64,000 nt of DNA from an uncultured Psychrosphaera sp. (GTDB lineage: Bacteria; Pseudomonadota; Gammaproteobacteria; Enterobacterales; Alteromonadaceae): contig NZ_CANMSK010000022.1 of NCBI RefSeq assembly GCF_947500655.1, positions 1 to 64,000 on the forward strand, read 5' to 3'. The notes beneath the pieces are model-generated. The model made no database searches. It saw only the letters and a program-made list of their open reading frames with translations, and was not told where the DNA came from. The translations under genes and the position numbers were made by a program. This document shows positions 1-9,751 of this stretch, one piece after another (within the stretch, counting starts at the first letter, position 1; every line of letters begins with the position of its first letter).

Positions 1-42
1 ATGGGTAAAGCCAAAACCGTCTAAGTATCCCAAAAACGGAAA

Positions 43-76
43 TAAAAATGCCAGTCGGCTTAACTGACTGGCATTA
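43..76 (-). terminator. Intrinsic terminator of the chemoreceptor gene
   Basis: Read on the minus strand, GCCAGTC and GACTGGC pair around a 9-base loop and are followed by ATTTTTATTT. It lies about 45 bases downstream of the chemoreceptor stop codon. The 5-prime A-rich flank could let it work weakly on the plus strand as well. Confidence 0.75.
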
Positions 77-119
77 CCGATAACTCGGGCTTTTTATTTA
101 TAACTTTGTATAACTAGAT

Positions 120-2006
120 TTACTTCACGGTTTTATACTTTTCTATTTCTTGGTGTAAAATCGCAGCTTGCTTTGCAATATCTTTACTTGCATCGGCATT
201 TACCGCAGCACGCTCTTGCGAGTCACTAGCAATATCACGAATTTTGATAACATGTTTACTCATCTCAGTTGCAACCATATCTTGCTCTTTTAATGATGCT
301 GATATTTGGCTATTCATCCCGATAACTTCATCAACTTGGCTTGCTATCCGCTGTAGAGACTCTCCAGCACTTTGAGCCTGCTCTGAACATTCAATACCAC
401 TTTTATAACACTGGTTAACAACATTAACGATAGTCTTAGTACTCGCTTGTAGTGACGTTATAATTGTTTCAATTTCACCTGTGGATTGCTGTGTACGCAT
501 GGCTAAATCTCTAACTTCTCCGGCGACTACCGCAAAGCCGCGACCTTGCTCACCGGCTCGAGCAGCCTCAATAGCTGCATTTAATGCTAGTAAATTAGTC
601 TGATCTGCAACACCACGAATAGCATCAGAGGCGGTTCCTATTAACTGGCTATCTTTTTCTAACTCCTCCATTTGCGTTAATGCATTTTTTAACTGAGCGG
701 CTAACTCTCGAATATTTCCGACAGTTAAGTCAACTTCTTTAGAACCTTCTTGCGCCATCTCACCGTTTTTTTGTGCTGTCGCGGTAGCAAGTTGAGTGTT
801 TTGGCTTATATCTGCAACCGTCGCTTGCATCTCAGCACCTGATGTTGCCACCATGTCGCTTTCGCTAAACTGTTGTTCCATTCCTTCAAGAGTATTTTGT
901 GTATTGGAAGCTAGTTCTTCGGTTGAATTATCTAACGTAGTTAATGCGGTATTAACATTAACAATTAAGTTTTTAAAATCAGCGACTAAAGAATTTACAT
1001 CTGTGCCTAGTTCAACCAACTCATCCTTACCTTTAGTTTTAACCAACCAAGTTAAGTCATTGTTTGTTCTTATATGAGAAATCGCATTTCTTACCGCTAG
1101 TATTGGCATTAAAATGCTTCGGCTTGTTGTAAATACAATAAATAAAGTAAATATCACAGCAATCACAAACACAATAATTGCTTTCGTTATTGTTGCGTCG
1201 ACTTCTTGCTCAAGTGCCGTATGAAAATTAGTAATGATTGCATCTAACGAAGATTCAGTTTGATGAATTGTTGCTCTTAATTGCCCTAAAGCACCTGATT
1301 TTTCATTAAGACCTATTTGAACCTCTGCATTAACTAACTGCTCAAATTTACTTTGATAAATACCTAGATTATTTTGAATACTGTTTGCGGTAGAAGGATC
1401 TAAAGGTTCATCAAGCAATTGCTGATTAAATGCTTCCACACCTGTATTGAATGTATCTATATATTTTAAATCCCGGCGCAGCATAAAGTCTTTTTCGGCA
1501 CGTCTTAATTGCAGCATTAATGCTAATAGTTGATATGAATTTGATTGTTTTAAACTATCTTCTACATCATGTACTGCACTTCTTAACTCACCATAAAATC
1601 CATCTTTAGGGGTCATTCCAATTTTTGATTGCAGTTCACTAACTTGATTAAACTGAATTGAATAATCTTTTACCGCTTGCTCAAAATCATTAATTTCTAC
1701 GACTTTAAAACCAAAATCATCAGCTACACCTCGAACATTGAAAATGTTTTTTTGTAATTCAGTCACCGTATCTTGAAATTTACCAACGTATTTGGGATCT
1801 TTTCGAGCTAAAAAATCTTTTTCATGTTTGCGTAACACAAGAACCTGAGCTTCTAATTTTTCTACTTTAGCCAGTGAAAGCCCTAACGTATTTAACGTAG
1901 CAGCATTTGTCAGCATGATTACAAACAAAATTGACAGAGCTGTGGCTACAACGATGGCATTGGCAAACAAACGATTTTTAATCGTTAAGTTTGTTAAGAG
2001 TTTCAT
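120..2006 (-). CDS. Methyl-accepting chemotaxis protein with HBM-type sensor domain
   Basis: A 628-residue transmembrane chemoreceptor that would relay a periplasmic ligand signal to CheA/CheW. Membrane segments lie near residues 12-34 and 273-295. Between them are two helical repeats each carrying a motif of the type R..EKDF..R.D.KY (near residues 54 and 167), the hallmark of the helical bimodular (HBM) sensor known from McpS and TorS. A HAMP domain follows (about 296-348) and then the cytoplasmic signalling domain, whose hairpin tip reads GRGFAVVAGEVRDLA near residue 490. There is no C-terminal CheR-tethering pentapeptide; the protein ends KYKTVK. The ATG is preceded by AAAGGAT as ribosome binding site. 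It is divergent from the cluster that starts at 2333. HBM receptors often sense organic acids, but the ligand here is unknown. Confidence 0.95.
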   Translation of the reverse strand: MKLLTNLTIKNRLFANAIVVATALSILFVIMLTNAATLNTLGLSLAKVEKLEAQVLVLRKHEKDFLARKDPKYVGKFQDTVTELQKNIFNVRGVADDFGFKVVEINDFEQAVKDYSIQFNQVSELQSKIGMTPKDGFYGELRSAVHDVEDSLKQSNSYQLLALMLQLRRAEKDFMLRRDLKYIDTFNTGVEAFNQQLLDEPLDPSTANSIQNNLGIYQSKFEQLVNAEVQIGLNEKSGALGQLRATIHQTESSLDAIITNFHTALEQEVDATITKAIIVFVIAVIFTLFIVFTTSRSILMPILAVRNAISHIRTNNDLTWLVKTKGKDELVELGTDVNSLVADFKNLIVNVNTALTTLDNSTEELASNTQNTLEGMEQQFSESDMVATSGAEMQATVADISQNTQLATATAQKNGEMAQEGSKEVDLTVGNIRELAAQLKNALTQMEELEKDSQLIGTASDAIRGVADQTNLLALNAAIEAARAGEQGRGFAVVAGEVRDLAMRTQQSTGEIETIITSLQASTKTIVNVVNQCYKSGIECSEQAQSAGESLQRIASQVDEVIGMNSQISASLKEQDMVATEMSKHVIKIRDIASDSQERAAVNADASKDIAKQAAILHQEIEKYKTVK

Positions 2007-2332
2007 TTTTTATCCTTTAAAATAGAAAGTAGGAGATTAATTCAGAATAGTTGTATTTTTTTAGATGGTTTATTACATTTTTATCACACTGACTATTGCT
2101 AGCTTAAGGTATCGACCAGTTATCTAAATTCATTAGATCTTGGATATTTTTAATTATTTTAAGCTTAATAATGAAAACCATAATACCCAAATTCAGAAAT
2201 CGAATAAATATATTCCAAATAAACATATCAAACACTGTACTACTTTTTACTTGAACTTAGGGGGTTGGAGAATTGTAACTTGCCACTAATTAACGTATAA
2301 ATTGATTAATAATCAAACTAAGTTGTGTATAA
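2007..2332. other. Divergent intergenic region between chemoreceptor and hydrolase cluster
   Basis: This 326-base AT-rich spacer separates two divergent transcription units. It holds the chemoreceptor ribosome binding site at its left end and a candidate sigma70 promoter for the plus-strand cluster at its right end. I see no gene, RNA or clear operator in it. Confidence 0.6.
2273..2301 (+). promoter_or_regulatory. Candidate sigma70 promoter of the hydrolase/FecR cluster
   Basis: TTGTAA and TATAAA are separated by exactly 17 bases and would start transcription about 25 bases before the ATG at 2333. In AT-rich DNA such matches arise by chance. An alternative, TTGAAC-N17-TGTAAC, begins slightly upstream. 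Confidence 0.4.
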
Positions 2333-3172
2333 ATGAAAGTAACCTTTTACGGAGTGCGAGGCTCTATCCCAACACCGGGACCAAAGACAGCTCGTTATGG
2401 TGGCAATACGCCATGTGTAGTATTAGAAAGTGATGATGGTCAAAAGTTAATTTTAGATGCGGGAACTGGTCTACGTTTGGCAAGTTCTGAATTTGACAAC
2501 TACAATGACACAATTCATTTATTGTTAAGTCATCATCATTGGGATCATTTACAGGGGTTTCCATTTTTCTCCCCTATCTTTAAAAAAGGGACAAATCTGA
2601 CAATTTATCCTGGAAATACCACTCTTAATCATGACACAGCTATACTGGATCAAATGAGCAAAAGTTATTTTCCGGTGAAGTTCCATCAATTACCATCGAC
2701 TATAACGATAAAGAAAACAAATTTTTCTGTAGATGATGGAATAGAGATAGGTGATTTTGTTATACAAGCAATGGATATGAATCACCCTGATGGTGGCTCG
2801 GCTTATAGAATACTATGTGATAACCAAATACTTGTCTATGCTACTGATAATGAACTGGTGCCACCAGTAAGCCATAACAATCATAGTATAATGGAATGGA
2901 TTAAGTTTTGTAAAAATGCAGATTTATTAATTCATGATGCGCAATATCTGGATAATGAAATGACACAAAAATTAGGGTGGGGTCACTCATCAGTATCTGA
3001 AACGCTAAACTTGGCACACAATGCCAATGTTAAAATGTTATCATTGTTCAGTCATGATCCGTCGCGTAGTGATGAACAGATTGACGATTTAACAGCTAAA
3101 ATATTAAAAACGAACCCAAGCTTTAGTTTCTTTTTTGCAAAAGAAGGTCAAAGTTTAACTTTACGAGGTTAA
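2333..3172 (+). CDS. Metallo-beta-lactamase-fold hydrolase (PhnP / RNase Z-like), copy 1
   Basis: A 279-residue cytoplasmic protein of the Lactamase_B_2 class (COG1235-like). The N-terminal MKVTFYGVRGSIPTPG strand and the HHHWDH metal motif (residues 67-72) are diagnostic. Further ligands fit the fold: NHPDGG near 152, ATDNE near 176, the HDAQY segment near 203, GHSS near 217 and SHDP near 241. Family members are phosphodiesterases acting on small cyclic phosphates or RNA; the substrate here is unknown. No signal peptide is seen. No good ribosome binding site precedes the ATG. It is the first gene of a plus-strand cluster and has a close paralogue at 9752-10579 at the other end of the same cluster, which suggests a shared role, possibly turnover of a nucleotide signal (inference). 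Confidence 0.9.
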   Translation: MKVTFYGVRGSIPTPGPKTARYGGNTPCVVLESDDGQKLILDAGTGLRLASSEFDNYNDTIHLLLSHHHWDHLQGFPFFSPIFKKGTNLTIYPGNTTLNHDTAILDQMSKSYFPVKFHQLPSTITIKKTNFSVDDGIEIGDFVIQAMDMNHPDGGSAYRILCDNQILVYATDNELVPPVSHNNHSIMEWIKFCKNADLLIHDAQYLDNEMTQKLGWGHSSVSETLNLAHNANVKMLSLFSHDPSRSDEQIDDLTAKILKTNPSFSFFFAKEGQSLTLRG

Positions 3173-3252
3173 TCCTCTTTTTGCGAACAAGACCTTTAAA
3201 TAACGTTTGTTTTTTTAAGGACTATTGAAAGTGTCAAGGAATTAGAATCACA

Positions 3253-4566
3253 ATGAGTCGAATTTTTACGTTTTTGTTAACTATAATGCTAGTTATGAGC
3301 TCCAGCGTTTATGCCAAAGCTATGTCATATCCAGATGTTATAAAACAACTTAATCATTTATTAACCAATAAACAATATGCAGCTGCATTTCAATTATCAG
3401 ATGAATACACTTACGAGTATGGTGGAACTCCTGAATTTGATTTATTGAGTGGCTTTTCAGCCTATGGAGATCAAAAATACCAAGAAGCTGTATTTGCATT
3501 TGAGCGAGTTGCTATCGAGGTTCCTAAATCTTATTTAGCCAATTTTTATTTAGCACAAACCTATCAAAAATTAGACAATCTTCCTGCGGCAGTTTCACAA
3601 TTGGAATTACTGCTAAAAAAACCAATTACAAGTGGACAGAAAGACAAAGCAAATAAGCTATTAAGTCGTATCAATAACACTATATTAAATAAAGACAAAA
3701 CCTGGAGCCATAGCATCGCTGGGATGTTGGCATATGATAACAACATCAATAGTGGTACTAGCGAAGACCAAATTTTCATTCCAAATTTTGGCACTATTGA
3801 TTTATTTGATAGCTCACAAAAAACTAGTGATTTAACATATTCTATAAACTACCGAGCTAACTACCAACATCCTATTAGCCAAAACCAATCTGTTAACGTT
3901 AATTTTGTCGCCAACTATGTTGATTATTTAGAGTACAAAGAATACCAAAGATTAATGACAAATTTCGACGTTGGTTACGCACAAGAATCAAAACTAGGTA
4001 CCATATCTGTATCTGGGTTTGCTCGTCCATTATGGTTAGATGGGACTTATTACCGCGCCGAAATAGGTGCTAGCTCAAATTGGAAAAAAGGCATATCACA
4101 ACGCAGTGAGTTAATGTCTAGCCTGAGTTATTCTGTAATAAGTAACGATGTAAATGTAGCGTTAGACTTGTCACGTACCAGAGCTTCATTCTCTTATCTT
4201 TTTAAATCAAAGCAAATTCATACTTTAATGGCTCACTGGCAACAAGATGTTAGTGATGATAGAGAGTATTTCTATCGGGACAAAGATGTTATAGGCCTTA
4301 CGTATCAACTAACCTGGCCAATTACAGATTCAATTATTAGTAATAACTCTATTGTGGTTGAACAACATATGTATCAAGGTGTTCATCCTCTATTTTTACA
4401 AGAACAGGACGAAACTCTGTCCATGTTTTCATCACAACTACTATTTAACACAAGCGATAAATTGCGTTTAAAACTTTATTTAAATGTGCAAGATAAACAC
4501 AGTAACATAAAATTATACAGTTATGACCGAGTTGAGCTTGGTGCCAGCTGGCAATATAAGCTATAG
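3253..4566 (+). CDS. TPR plus outer-membrane beta-barrel protein, Slam / type XI translocon-like
   Basis: A 437-residue exported protein. A signal peptide ends near residue 22 (SSVYAKA). Residues 30-140 form tetratricopeptide-type helices (for example YQEAVFAFERVAIEVP followed by YLANFYLAQTYQK). From about residue 150 alternating amphipathic strands with aromatic girdles run to the C-terminus, which ends in the barrel-like strand VELGASWQYKL. A periplasmic TPR domain followed by a barrel, with a DNNIN motif at the junction, is the layout of DUF560 / Slam proteins that move lipoproteins to the cell surface. The next two genes encode exported proteins and start 8 bases and about 1.2 kb downstream, fitting translocon plus cargo. 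The Slam assignment is by architecture, not by a profile search; a generic outer-membrane protein is the alternative. Confidence 0.75.
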   Translation: MSRIFTFLLTIMLVMSSSVYAKAMSYPDVIKQLNHLLTNKQYAAAFQLSDEYTYEYGGTPEFDLLSGFSAYGDQKYQEAVFAFERVAIEVPKSYLANFYLAQTYQKLDNLPAAVSQLELLLKKPITSGQKDKANKLLSRINNTILNKDKTWSHSIAGMLAYDNNINSGTSEDQIFIPNFGTIDLFDSSQKTSDLTYSINYRANYQHPISQNQSVNVNFVANYVDYLEYKEYQRLMTNFDVGYAQESKLGTISVSGFARPLWLDGTYYRAEIGASSNWKKGISQRSELMSSLSYSVISNDVNVALDLSRTRASFSYLFKSKQIHTLMAHWQQDVSDDREYFYRDKDVIGLTYQLTWPITDSIISNNSIVVEQHMYQGVHPLFLQEQDETLSMFSSQLLFNTSDKLRLKLYLNVQDKHSNIKLYSYDRVELGASWQYKL

Positions 4567-4574
4567 AGGTATTT

Positions 4575-5768
4575 ATGAATACGTATAAAGTAATATTAGG
4601 GCTTAGCCTATTAACTGCGCTTAATGTAAATGCGCAATCCACTGCTGGCAAAACACTTATCTCTAAAGGTAAGGTTACCGCAAGTGCAAATGACGTGAGT
4701 CGCGACTTAAAGCGACGATCTGTAATATTCGACTCTGACGTGATCACTACAGGCAAGAATAGTAAAGCGCAGTTGCGTATGACTGATGGTGGCATGATTG
4801 CACTAAAACAAAACACTGAATTACAAATCACCGACTACCACTTTTCTGATGAAAACGGTAAAGGTTCTGTTGTTATGGAGTTGGTAAAAGGTGGATTACG
4901 CTCAGTAACCGGGGCAATTAAAGCTAAGAATGGCGGTGATTACAACTTAAAAACCCCCACAGGCAGTATTGGTATACGCGGAACTCATTATGAAGTCGAA
5001 TTAATCGACGGAGAAATGTTTCTAGCGGTTTGGGATGGTGCTGTTGATGTGACTGTAGACTCTAATGGAGGCAACACAGTTTCTTTTGGCCAAGGAGAAA
5101 ACTTTTCATTTGGTGTGGTTAGTGCGGAAGGTAAAGTGACAGAGTTGTTAGAAGCCCCTAAGAACTTTAGTAAAGGTCACAGTACCAATGACAGTGAAGG
5201 CGAAAATGAAGAACGGAATAACGCTGAAAGCGACTCAGCCTCAGAAGATAGCTCTGAAGCGGCAGCAGAAGATGTAGCAATATCAGATGACGCTGATGCA
5301 GTTACCAATATGCTAGATGATAACTTTCAACAAGTTGAAGATGATATTGCCTCTACAGCCAATGACGCTTTCAGCTCTATTCAAAGCTCATCGACAGAAG
5401 AATTATTATCTGAACGAAGTGGTAGTTTCACCTACAGTAATCTTGAGAGTTTCCAAGTAAACTCTAGTGCAGGGGCTGTTTCCGACTTTAGTATCGAAAT
5501 GGACGTTAACTTTGATTTAGCAACGGTTCCAACTGGTCAACTATCTTTTAACGATGCTGGCGGTGAATGGTTTGCCGCATTTAGCGGTATTATTTCGGCC
5601 GATCAACTAGAACTAGATATAAGTTTTGCTTCTCATGCTGACAATCTTGCAGACGGTGATATTAATGCATCATTTTTTGATGGATTAGACTCTATTATCG
5701 GCGAGTTTGATTTACATGAAATTAGAAATACCAACAATAGGGTGGATGGCAGTTTCTTGCTTAAGTAG
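4575..5768 (+). CDS. Secreted FecR-domain protein with acidic linker and C-terminal beta domain
   Basis: A 397-residue exported protein with a cleavable signal peptide (LSLLTALNVNAQS). Residues about 50-165 form a FecR domain, with the typical DGGMIALKQNTEL and TPTGSIGIRGTHYEV segments. A linker rich in Glu, Asp and Ser covers about 190-275. The last 110 residues are predicted beta strands rich in Gly and Asp, ending in NASFFDG...GEFDL...VDGSFLLK, reminiscent of the small TbpB-type barrel found in Slam cargo. There is no transmembrane anti-sigma segment and no sigma factor gene nearby, so an anti-sigma role is unlikely; FecR domains in such exported proteins probably bind ligand or polysaccharide (inference). 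A good GAGG site precedes the ATG. The TAG stop overlaps a possible GTG start of the next gene. Confidence 0.88.
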   Translation: MNTYKVILGLSLLTALNVNAQSTAGKTLISKGKVTASANDVSRDLKRRSVIFDSDVITTGKNSKAQLRMTDGGMIALKQNTELQITDYHFSDENGKGSVVMELVKGGLRSVTGAIKAKNGGDYNLKTPTGSIGIRGTHYEVELIDGEMFLAVWDGAVDVTVDSNGGNTVSFGQGENFSFGVVSAEGKVTELLEAPKNFSKGHSTNDSEGENEERNNAESDSASEDSSEAAAEDVAISDDADAVTNMLDDNFQQVEDDIASTANDAFSSIQSSSTEELLSERSGSFTYSNLESFQVNSSAGAVSDFSIEMDVNFDLATVPTGQLSFNDAGGEWFAAFSGIISADQLELDISFASHADNLADGDINASFFDGLDSIIGEFDLHEIRNTNNRVDGSFLLK

Positions 5769-5776
5769 TGAATATT

Positions 5777-8700
5777 ATGAATATAACCACACAAGTATCT
5801 AAGAAAACAAAAACATATAAAATTTTTGTTTTATCCGCAGCCATGTTGTTTATTAATGCATGTAGTGAGACTAGTGCAGATTCAGAGCAAACAAACTTAG
5901 AGTTAAACACACTCTCAGGCAATGTCATTGATGCCTCAAAACTGACTTTAGTGCAAAAGTCAGAACTTAAATCATCGACTAATACCACAAACCAAAGTAA
6001 AGCAGGTGATACTACTGGCAGCTTCACCTACCCAACTACCCTATCTGAATTTTCTGGTAATATATCGGTTGCTTTTGATGTGGCGAATCCTGAAGGTATT
6101 GAGCAAGTTTATATTGGTTTTGACGGTTCTGATTTAACATTACCAATTTGCCAACAAGATTGCGGAACTGAATACTCAGCCTTTGTTAATGGCATTAACC
6201 CAGCCCTGTTTGGACTAAGTGGTAGTGAGCAAAATATAACCTTATGGGTTGAAGATAATGACAATGATATATATCAAGTAACTAGCCTAGGTTTAACTTG
6301 GCGTGAATTAACGATTTCTGGGGTAACCGTTACGCTAGATGAATCGTCTGAAGAATTGTCAGTTAGCTGGGATGCATTAACTGGGATGCTAAGGTACAAC
6401 GTTTATATAAGTAATGATGAAAGCTTAACCGGTCAGAATTATATTGATTTGGACGGTGGCGAAGCTAAGTTAGCACTAACGAGTACATCAACCGTTTTCA
6501 CCGAGAAATCGATTGACGAAATATATTATATTCTAGTTACCGGTATTGATGGCAGTGGCGAAAGCGCATTCAGTGATAAAGTTATGTTAGGTGATGATAC
6601 TACCACTATAGTTACTGAAAATACTGCCCCTAGATTTGCAGATCAAGATGGTCATATCGTCACTGTAGATGAAAATAGTCCTGAAGGCACTCCGGTTTAT
6701 ACTCCTAGCGTTTCCGATCCTGATGAGGGTGCAGAACTAACATACAGCCTATCCAATGGTCATGGTGTATTTCAAATGCACTCAAAAACGGGCGTTGTGT
6801 ATGTTAATAATCAAGGATTATTAGACTATGAGACTCAACCTCACAGCTATGAACTAAGCATGACGGTGACGGATGAAACCTCATTATCCGACTCATTGAC
6901 TATAATAGTTCAAGTGAACGACGTTATTGAGAATAGTAAATTCGTATTGGACACTACATTTTCAGATGCTGGAATAGCTGAGTTTAATACCTATGCTGAT
7001 ACAGAAGAAGATGGCTATTTAATCGATGCTAAATTAGATGGAAGTAATAAACGAGTTATTCTATCTCTCGATAATGGCAATTATACAATTGCCAAGCTCA
7101 ACCAAGATGGAACCTTCGATTTAAGTTTTGGCCACAATGGTATTAAACACCTTAATTACGACTTTGATAACGACGAACTTGACGTATTTGACGACGCTAA
7201 TGATATTAATAGTTTAATACTTCAAAAATTAAAAATAGATGAACTAAATAACAAAATTTACTTATTAGGCTACCAAAATGATAACACTTCGAGTATCAAT
7301 ATCCCTATTTTAATACGCTTAAATTCTGATGGTTCAATTGATAATACATTTAATACAGATGGGAAGTATGATGTATATGCAGACGACCTAGGTGACTCTA
7401 CAGCGGTTGATGCTGTCATACACTCCAATGGGTATATTTACTTAGCAGCATCTAGTATGACGTCGAGTGCACTCACTAAATCGTTCAAATTACTCAAAAT
7501 TAAAAATGCTTCTAACTCTATAATAACAGGTAAAACATATGACATTACGACTTCTGCAGATGACAATGAATACATTATCGGCCTTATTGAAAATGTAGAC
7601 GGCAATTTAGTTGCATTGGGTTACGTAGATGATGGTGGTGGTGTAAATATTATAGCGTCAGAAATTGATGTCGACACACTGCTCGTTCTTGATGACTCTG
7701 AAACTAACTTAGGTGAGGCTGGCTCCACTAATATCATTAATACTTATAAAGTACTAGATGATAATTATGTAATACTCGGCGGTTCAAAAGCAGCTAAAGC
7801 AGTATCAGATGACATTCCAGAGTCCTACTCACTAGTAGTAAAGCTCAATATTTCTACGCTGGCATTAGATGATACATTTGCTGGAGTTAATGGTTATTAT
7901 ATTGATGATCTTATTGATGATGATAGTGAAGAGACAATCAGTATCGATATAAATTCAGATGGCGATATTATTTATGCCATAAAAACGGAAAATGAAGCAA
8001 TATACATAAACCAAGTGGACTCGGACGGTACAATAACGGCTTTTGGTAATGCGATTAAATTAAAAGCGTTAACTAATGATGCAGATTATGCTCAGGCAGT
8101 TGTATTAACTGAACCAACAGATACGACAAATACAATAAATATTTTTAGTTCCATAGAAAAAGACAATGATAACGGTTTATCTCCATCAGAAGTGATCAAT
8201 ACCGAACTTGAAATATATTCCGAAAGAGTTGCCAATGAAGACAGCAGTACTGAATTAGGCTTATCAGCTAACCGTACAGATTACGAGTTTCAAATGACAG
8301 ATAGCTTAGCCGTTGACAGTAAATTACTACATTCATCAGGCAACATCATTACCGTAACACCACGTTACAATGACTCCGGAACCAATGGTAATTTTGATGC
8401 AGAAGGTCATACTATCACTAGGCATGATTTTGTAACTGGTTTAATAAATCAAACATTTAGCGAAGAAGAACAGAACAGTTTACTTCAGCGTAATGGTTAT
8501 AGTGACTATTATATTAAACGCCATAGCACTCAATTGATAGAATTGGCTGAAACAGATGACAATGGAGACAACTACTTATTATCAGCTGAAATAATTTCCA
8601 ATGATGGCGTATCCACTTTACGAGTTACTAAATTTACTATTGATGGGGAGGTTACTTCTGGCTTTCCAGTAGAAAAAACCTTACCTGAATATGCTTATTT

Positions 8701-9751
8701 TGAAAGTAGCGATTACAATAGCACAGCGGATAGAGTTGCCTTATTTGGCGGTTACAGTGACGGCCAAACCGAAAATACTGAAAATACTGAAAATACTTCA
8801 CTGTTAGTCACCATTGATGTTGAATGCATAACAATTGACGATGTTGATTGTCCGGCTTTTGACATGCAAGAGTTCTCAAACACTCCAGGTCTATTATCAT
8901 CCTATAATCAACTCACCTCAGGTGTGGTACAAGATGACGGTTCTATTATTGCACTTGGCTTTGGTGCTGTGGACGACTCTTTAAAAGAAGACACTTTTTT
9001 ACTAAAAATGAATTTTGATGATTCTTTAATTGGGATCATAGATTCTGATTTTGATAATTCAGCAAGAGATGGTACAGAGAATGATGATGGTGATGATGTT
9101 CTAACTGTATCTACAGGCAATTCAAATAATGTTCATTCTGGAAAGTTAATTCAATTATCAGACTCTTCTCTTGTATATTTTGCCACGCAAACTGAATCCG
9201 ATGCCCAATCATATTTAGTTAGGTTAGTTGATAAAGATACCTCTTCAACTCAAAAGTATGCAATTGATGTTAACTTTGATGACATAACTGGTGGGAATAG
9301 CAAGACAGATGGAATGATTTTATTAGATATGGACTCGTTAAGCGCCAATTCACTGAATATTGAAGTAAAAGATTTAGCCGTTAACCCAGAAGACGAAATT
9401 GTTTTAGTTGGGAATGTCAGTACCACTGAAATTGATGCCGGTTTTATTGCAAAATTTAACGGACTTAACGGCGAAGCTGATAGCCTTTTAGGTAAAAACT
9501 CGTTATCCGGTTACTCTATTCCAAATGGCGATGCAGGTTGCAACTACTTAAACACAGGTCAAAACGAAGGCGACCTTTGTGACATTCTTGGATATGACAG
9601 AGTGTCGATTGCAAGTGATGGTTCACTGATTATTCACGCACTGCTGCCTGATTCTTCAGGTAGCTCGAATAATAGCGCTATTTTAAAGTTTAAAGAACAG
9701 CAAGATGATAATGCAACTCCCTACACTATATACTCAGGATCAGTTGACTAA
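5777..9751 (+). CDS. Large surface lipoprotein with cadherin and delta-60 repeats
   Basis: About 1324 residues starting at the ATG at 5777; a GTG at 5768, overlapping the preceding stop, would add three residues. A lipoprotein signal ends in FINAC, so the mature protein should be lipid-anchored. Domains in order: a beta-sandwich near residues 75-190, a fibronectin-III-like domain near 190-275, a cadherin-like domain near 290-390 (DENSPEG, SDPDEG, LDYE motifs that bind calcium), then a long region with delta-60-type repeats (LDTTFSDAGI, DGTFDLSFG, DGSIDNTFN, LDDTFAG) that likely forms a propeller. The protein is very acidic and Asn/Asp-rich, as expected for calcium-binding surface adhesins. 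The next ATG follows the stop with no gap, so translation is probably coupled. Function unknown; adhesion or matrix binding is an inference. Confidence 0.88.
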   Translation: MNITTQVSKKTKTYKIFVLSAAMLFINACSETSADSEQTNLELNTLSGNVIDASKLTLVQKSELKSSTNTTNQSKAGDTTGSFTYPTTLSEFSGNISVAFDVANPEGIEQVYIGFDGSDLTLPICQQDCGTEYSAFVNGINPALFGLSGSEQNITLWVEDNDNDIYQVTSLGLTWRELTISGVTVTLDESSEELSVSWDALTGMLRYNVYISNDESLTGQNYIDLDGGEAKLALTSTSTVFTEKSIDEIYYILVTGIDGSGESAFSDKVMLGDDTTTIVTENTAPRFADQDGHIVTVDENSPEGTPVYTPSVSDPDEGAELTYSLSNGHGVFQMHSKTGVVYVNNQGLLDYETQPHSYELSMTVTDETSLSDSLTIIVQVNDVIENSKFVLDTTFSDAGIAEFNTYADTEEDGYLIDAKLDGSNKRVILSLDNGNYTIAKLNQDGTFDLSFGHNGIKHLNYDFDNDELDVFDDANDINSLILQKLKIDELNNKIYLLGYQNDNTSSINIPILIRLNSDGSIDNTFNTDGKYDVYADDLGDSTAVDAVIHSNGYIYLAASSMTSSALTKSFKLLKIKNASNSIITGKTYDITTSADDNEYIIGLIENVDGNLVALGYVDDGGGVNIIASEIDVDTLLVLDDSETNLGEAGSTNIINTYKVLDDNYVILGGSKAAKAVSDDIPESYSLVVKLNISTLALDDTFAGVNGYYIDDLIDDDSEETISIDINSDGDIIYAIKTENEAIYINQVDSDGTITAFGNAIKLKALTNDADYAQAVVLTEPTDTTNTINIFSSIEKDNDNGLSPSEVINTELEIYSERVANEDSSTELGLSANRTDYEFQMTDSLAVDSKLLHSSGNIITVTPRYNDSGTNGNFDAEGHTITRHDFVTGLINQTFSEEEQNSLLQRNGYSDYYIKRHSTQLIELAETDDNGDNYLLSAEIISNDGVSTLRVTKFTIDGEVTSGFPVEKTLPEYAYFESSDYNSTADRVALFGGYSDGQTENTENTENTSLLVTIDVECITIDDVDCPAFDMQEFSNTPGLLSSYNQLTSGVVQDDGSIIALGFGAVDDSLKEDTFLLKMNFDDSLIGIIDSDFDNSARDGTENDDGDDVLTVSTGNSNNVHSGKLIQLSDSSLVYFATQTESDAQSYLVRLVDKDTSSTQKYAIDVNFDDITGGNSKTDGMILLDMDSLSANSLNIEVKDLAVNPEDEIVLVGNVSTTEIDAGFIAKFNGLNGEADSLLGKNSLSGYSIPNGDAGCNYLNTGQNEGDLCDILGYDRVSIASDGSLIIHALLPDSSGSSNNSAILKFKEQQDDNATPYTIYSGSVD
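8771..8797 (+). repeat. Three tandem 9-base repeats encoding Glu-Asn-Thr
   Basis: The unit GAAAATACT occurs three times in a row inside the large lipoprotein gene, giving a short ENT repeat. Copy-number change would keep the frame. Confidence 0.85.

Noticed and set aside
1..24. Short plus-strand frame ending MGKAKTV-stop at the left edge
   Set aside because: It could be the tail of an upstream gene, but seven codons give no way to tell a real C-terminus from chance.
4445..4831. 128-residue minus-strand frame across the barrel/FecR gene junction
   Set aside because: Antisense to two well-supported genes, with no start signal or recognisable domain.
4575..5768. FecR protein as an anti-sigma regulator of iron uptake
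   Set aside because: No membrane anchor, no ECF sigma gene and no TonB receptor nearby; the domain is inside an exported protein.
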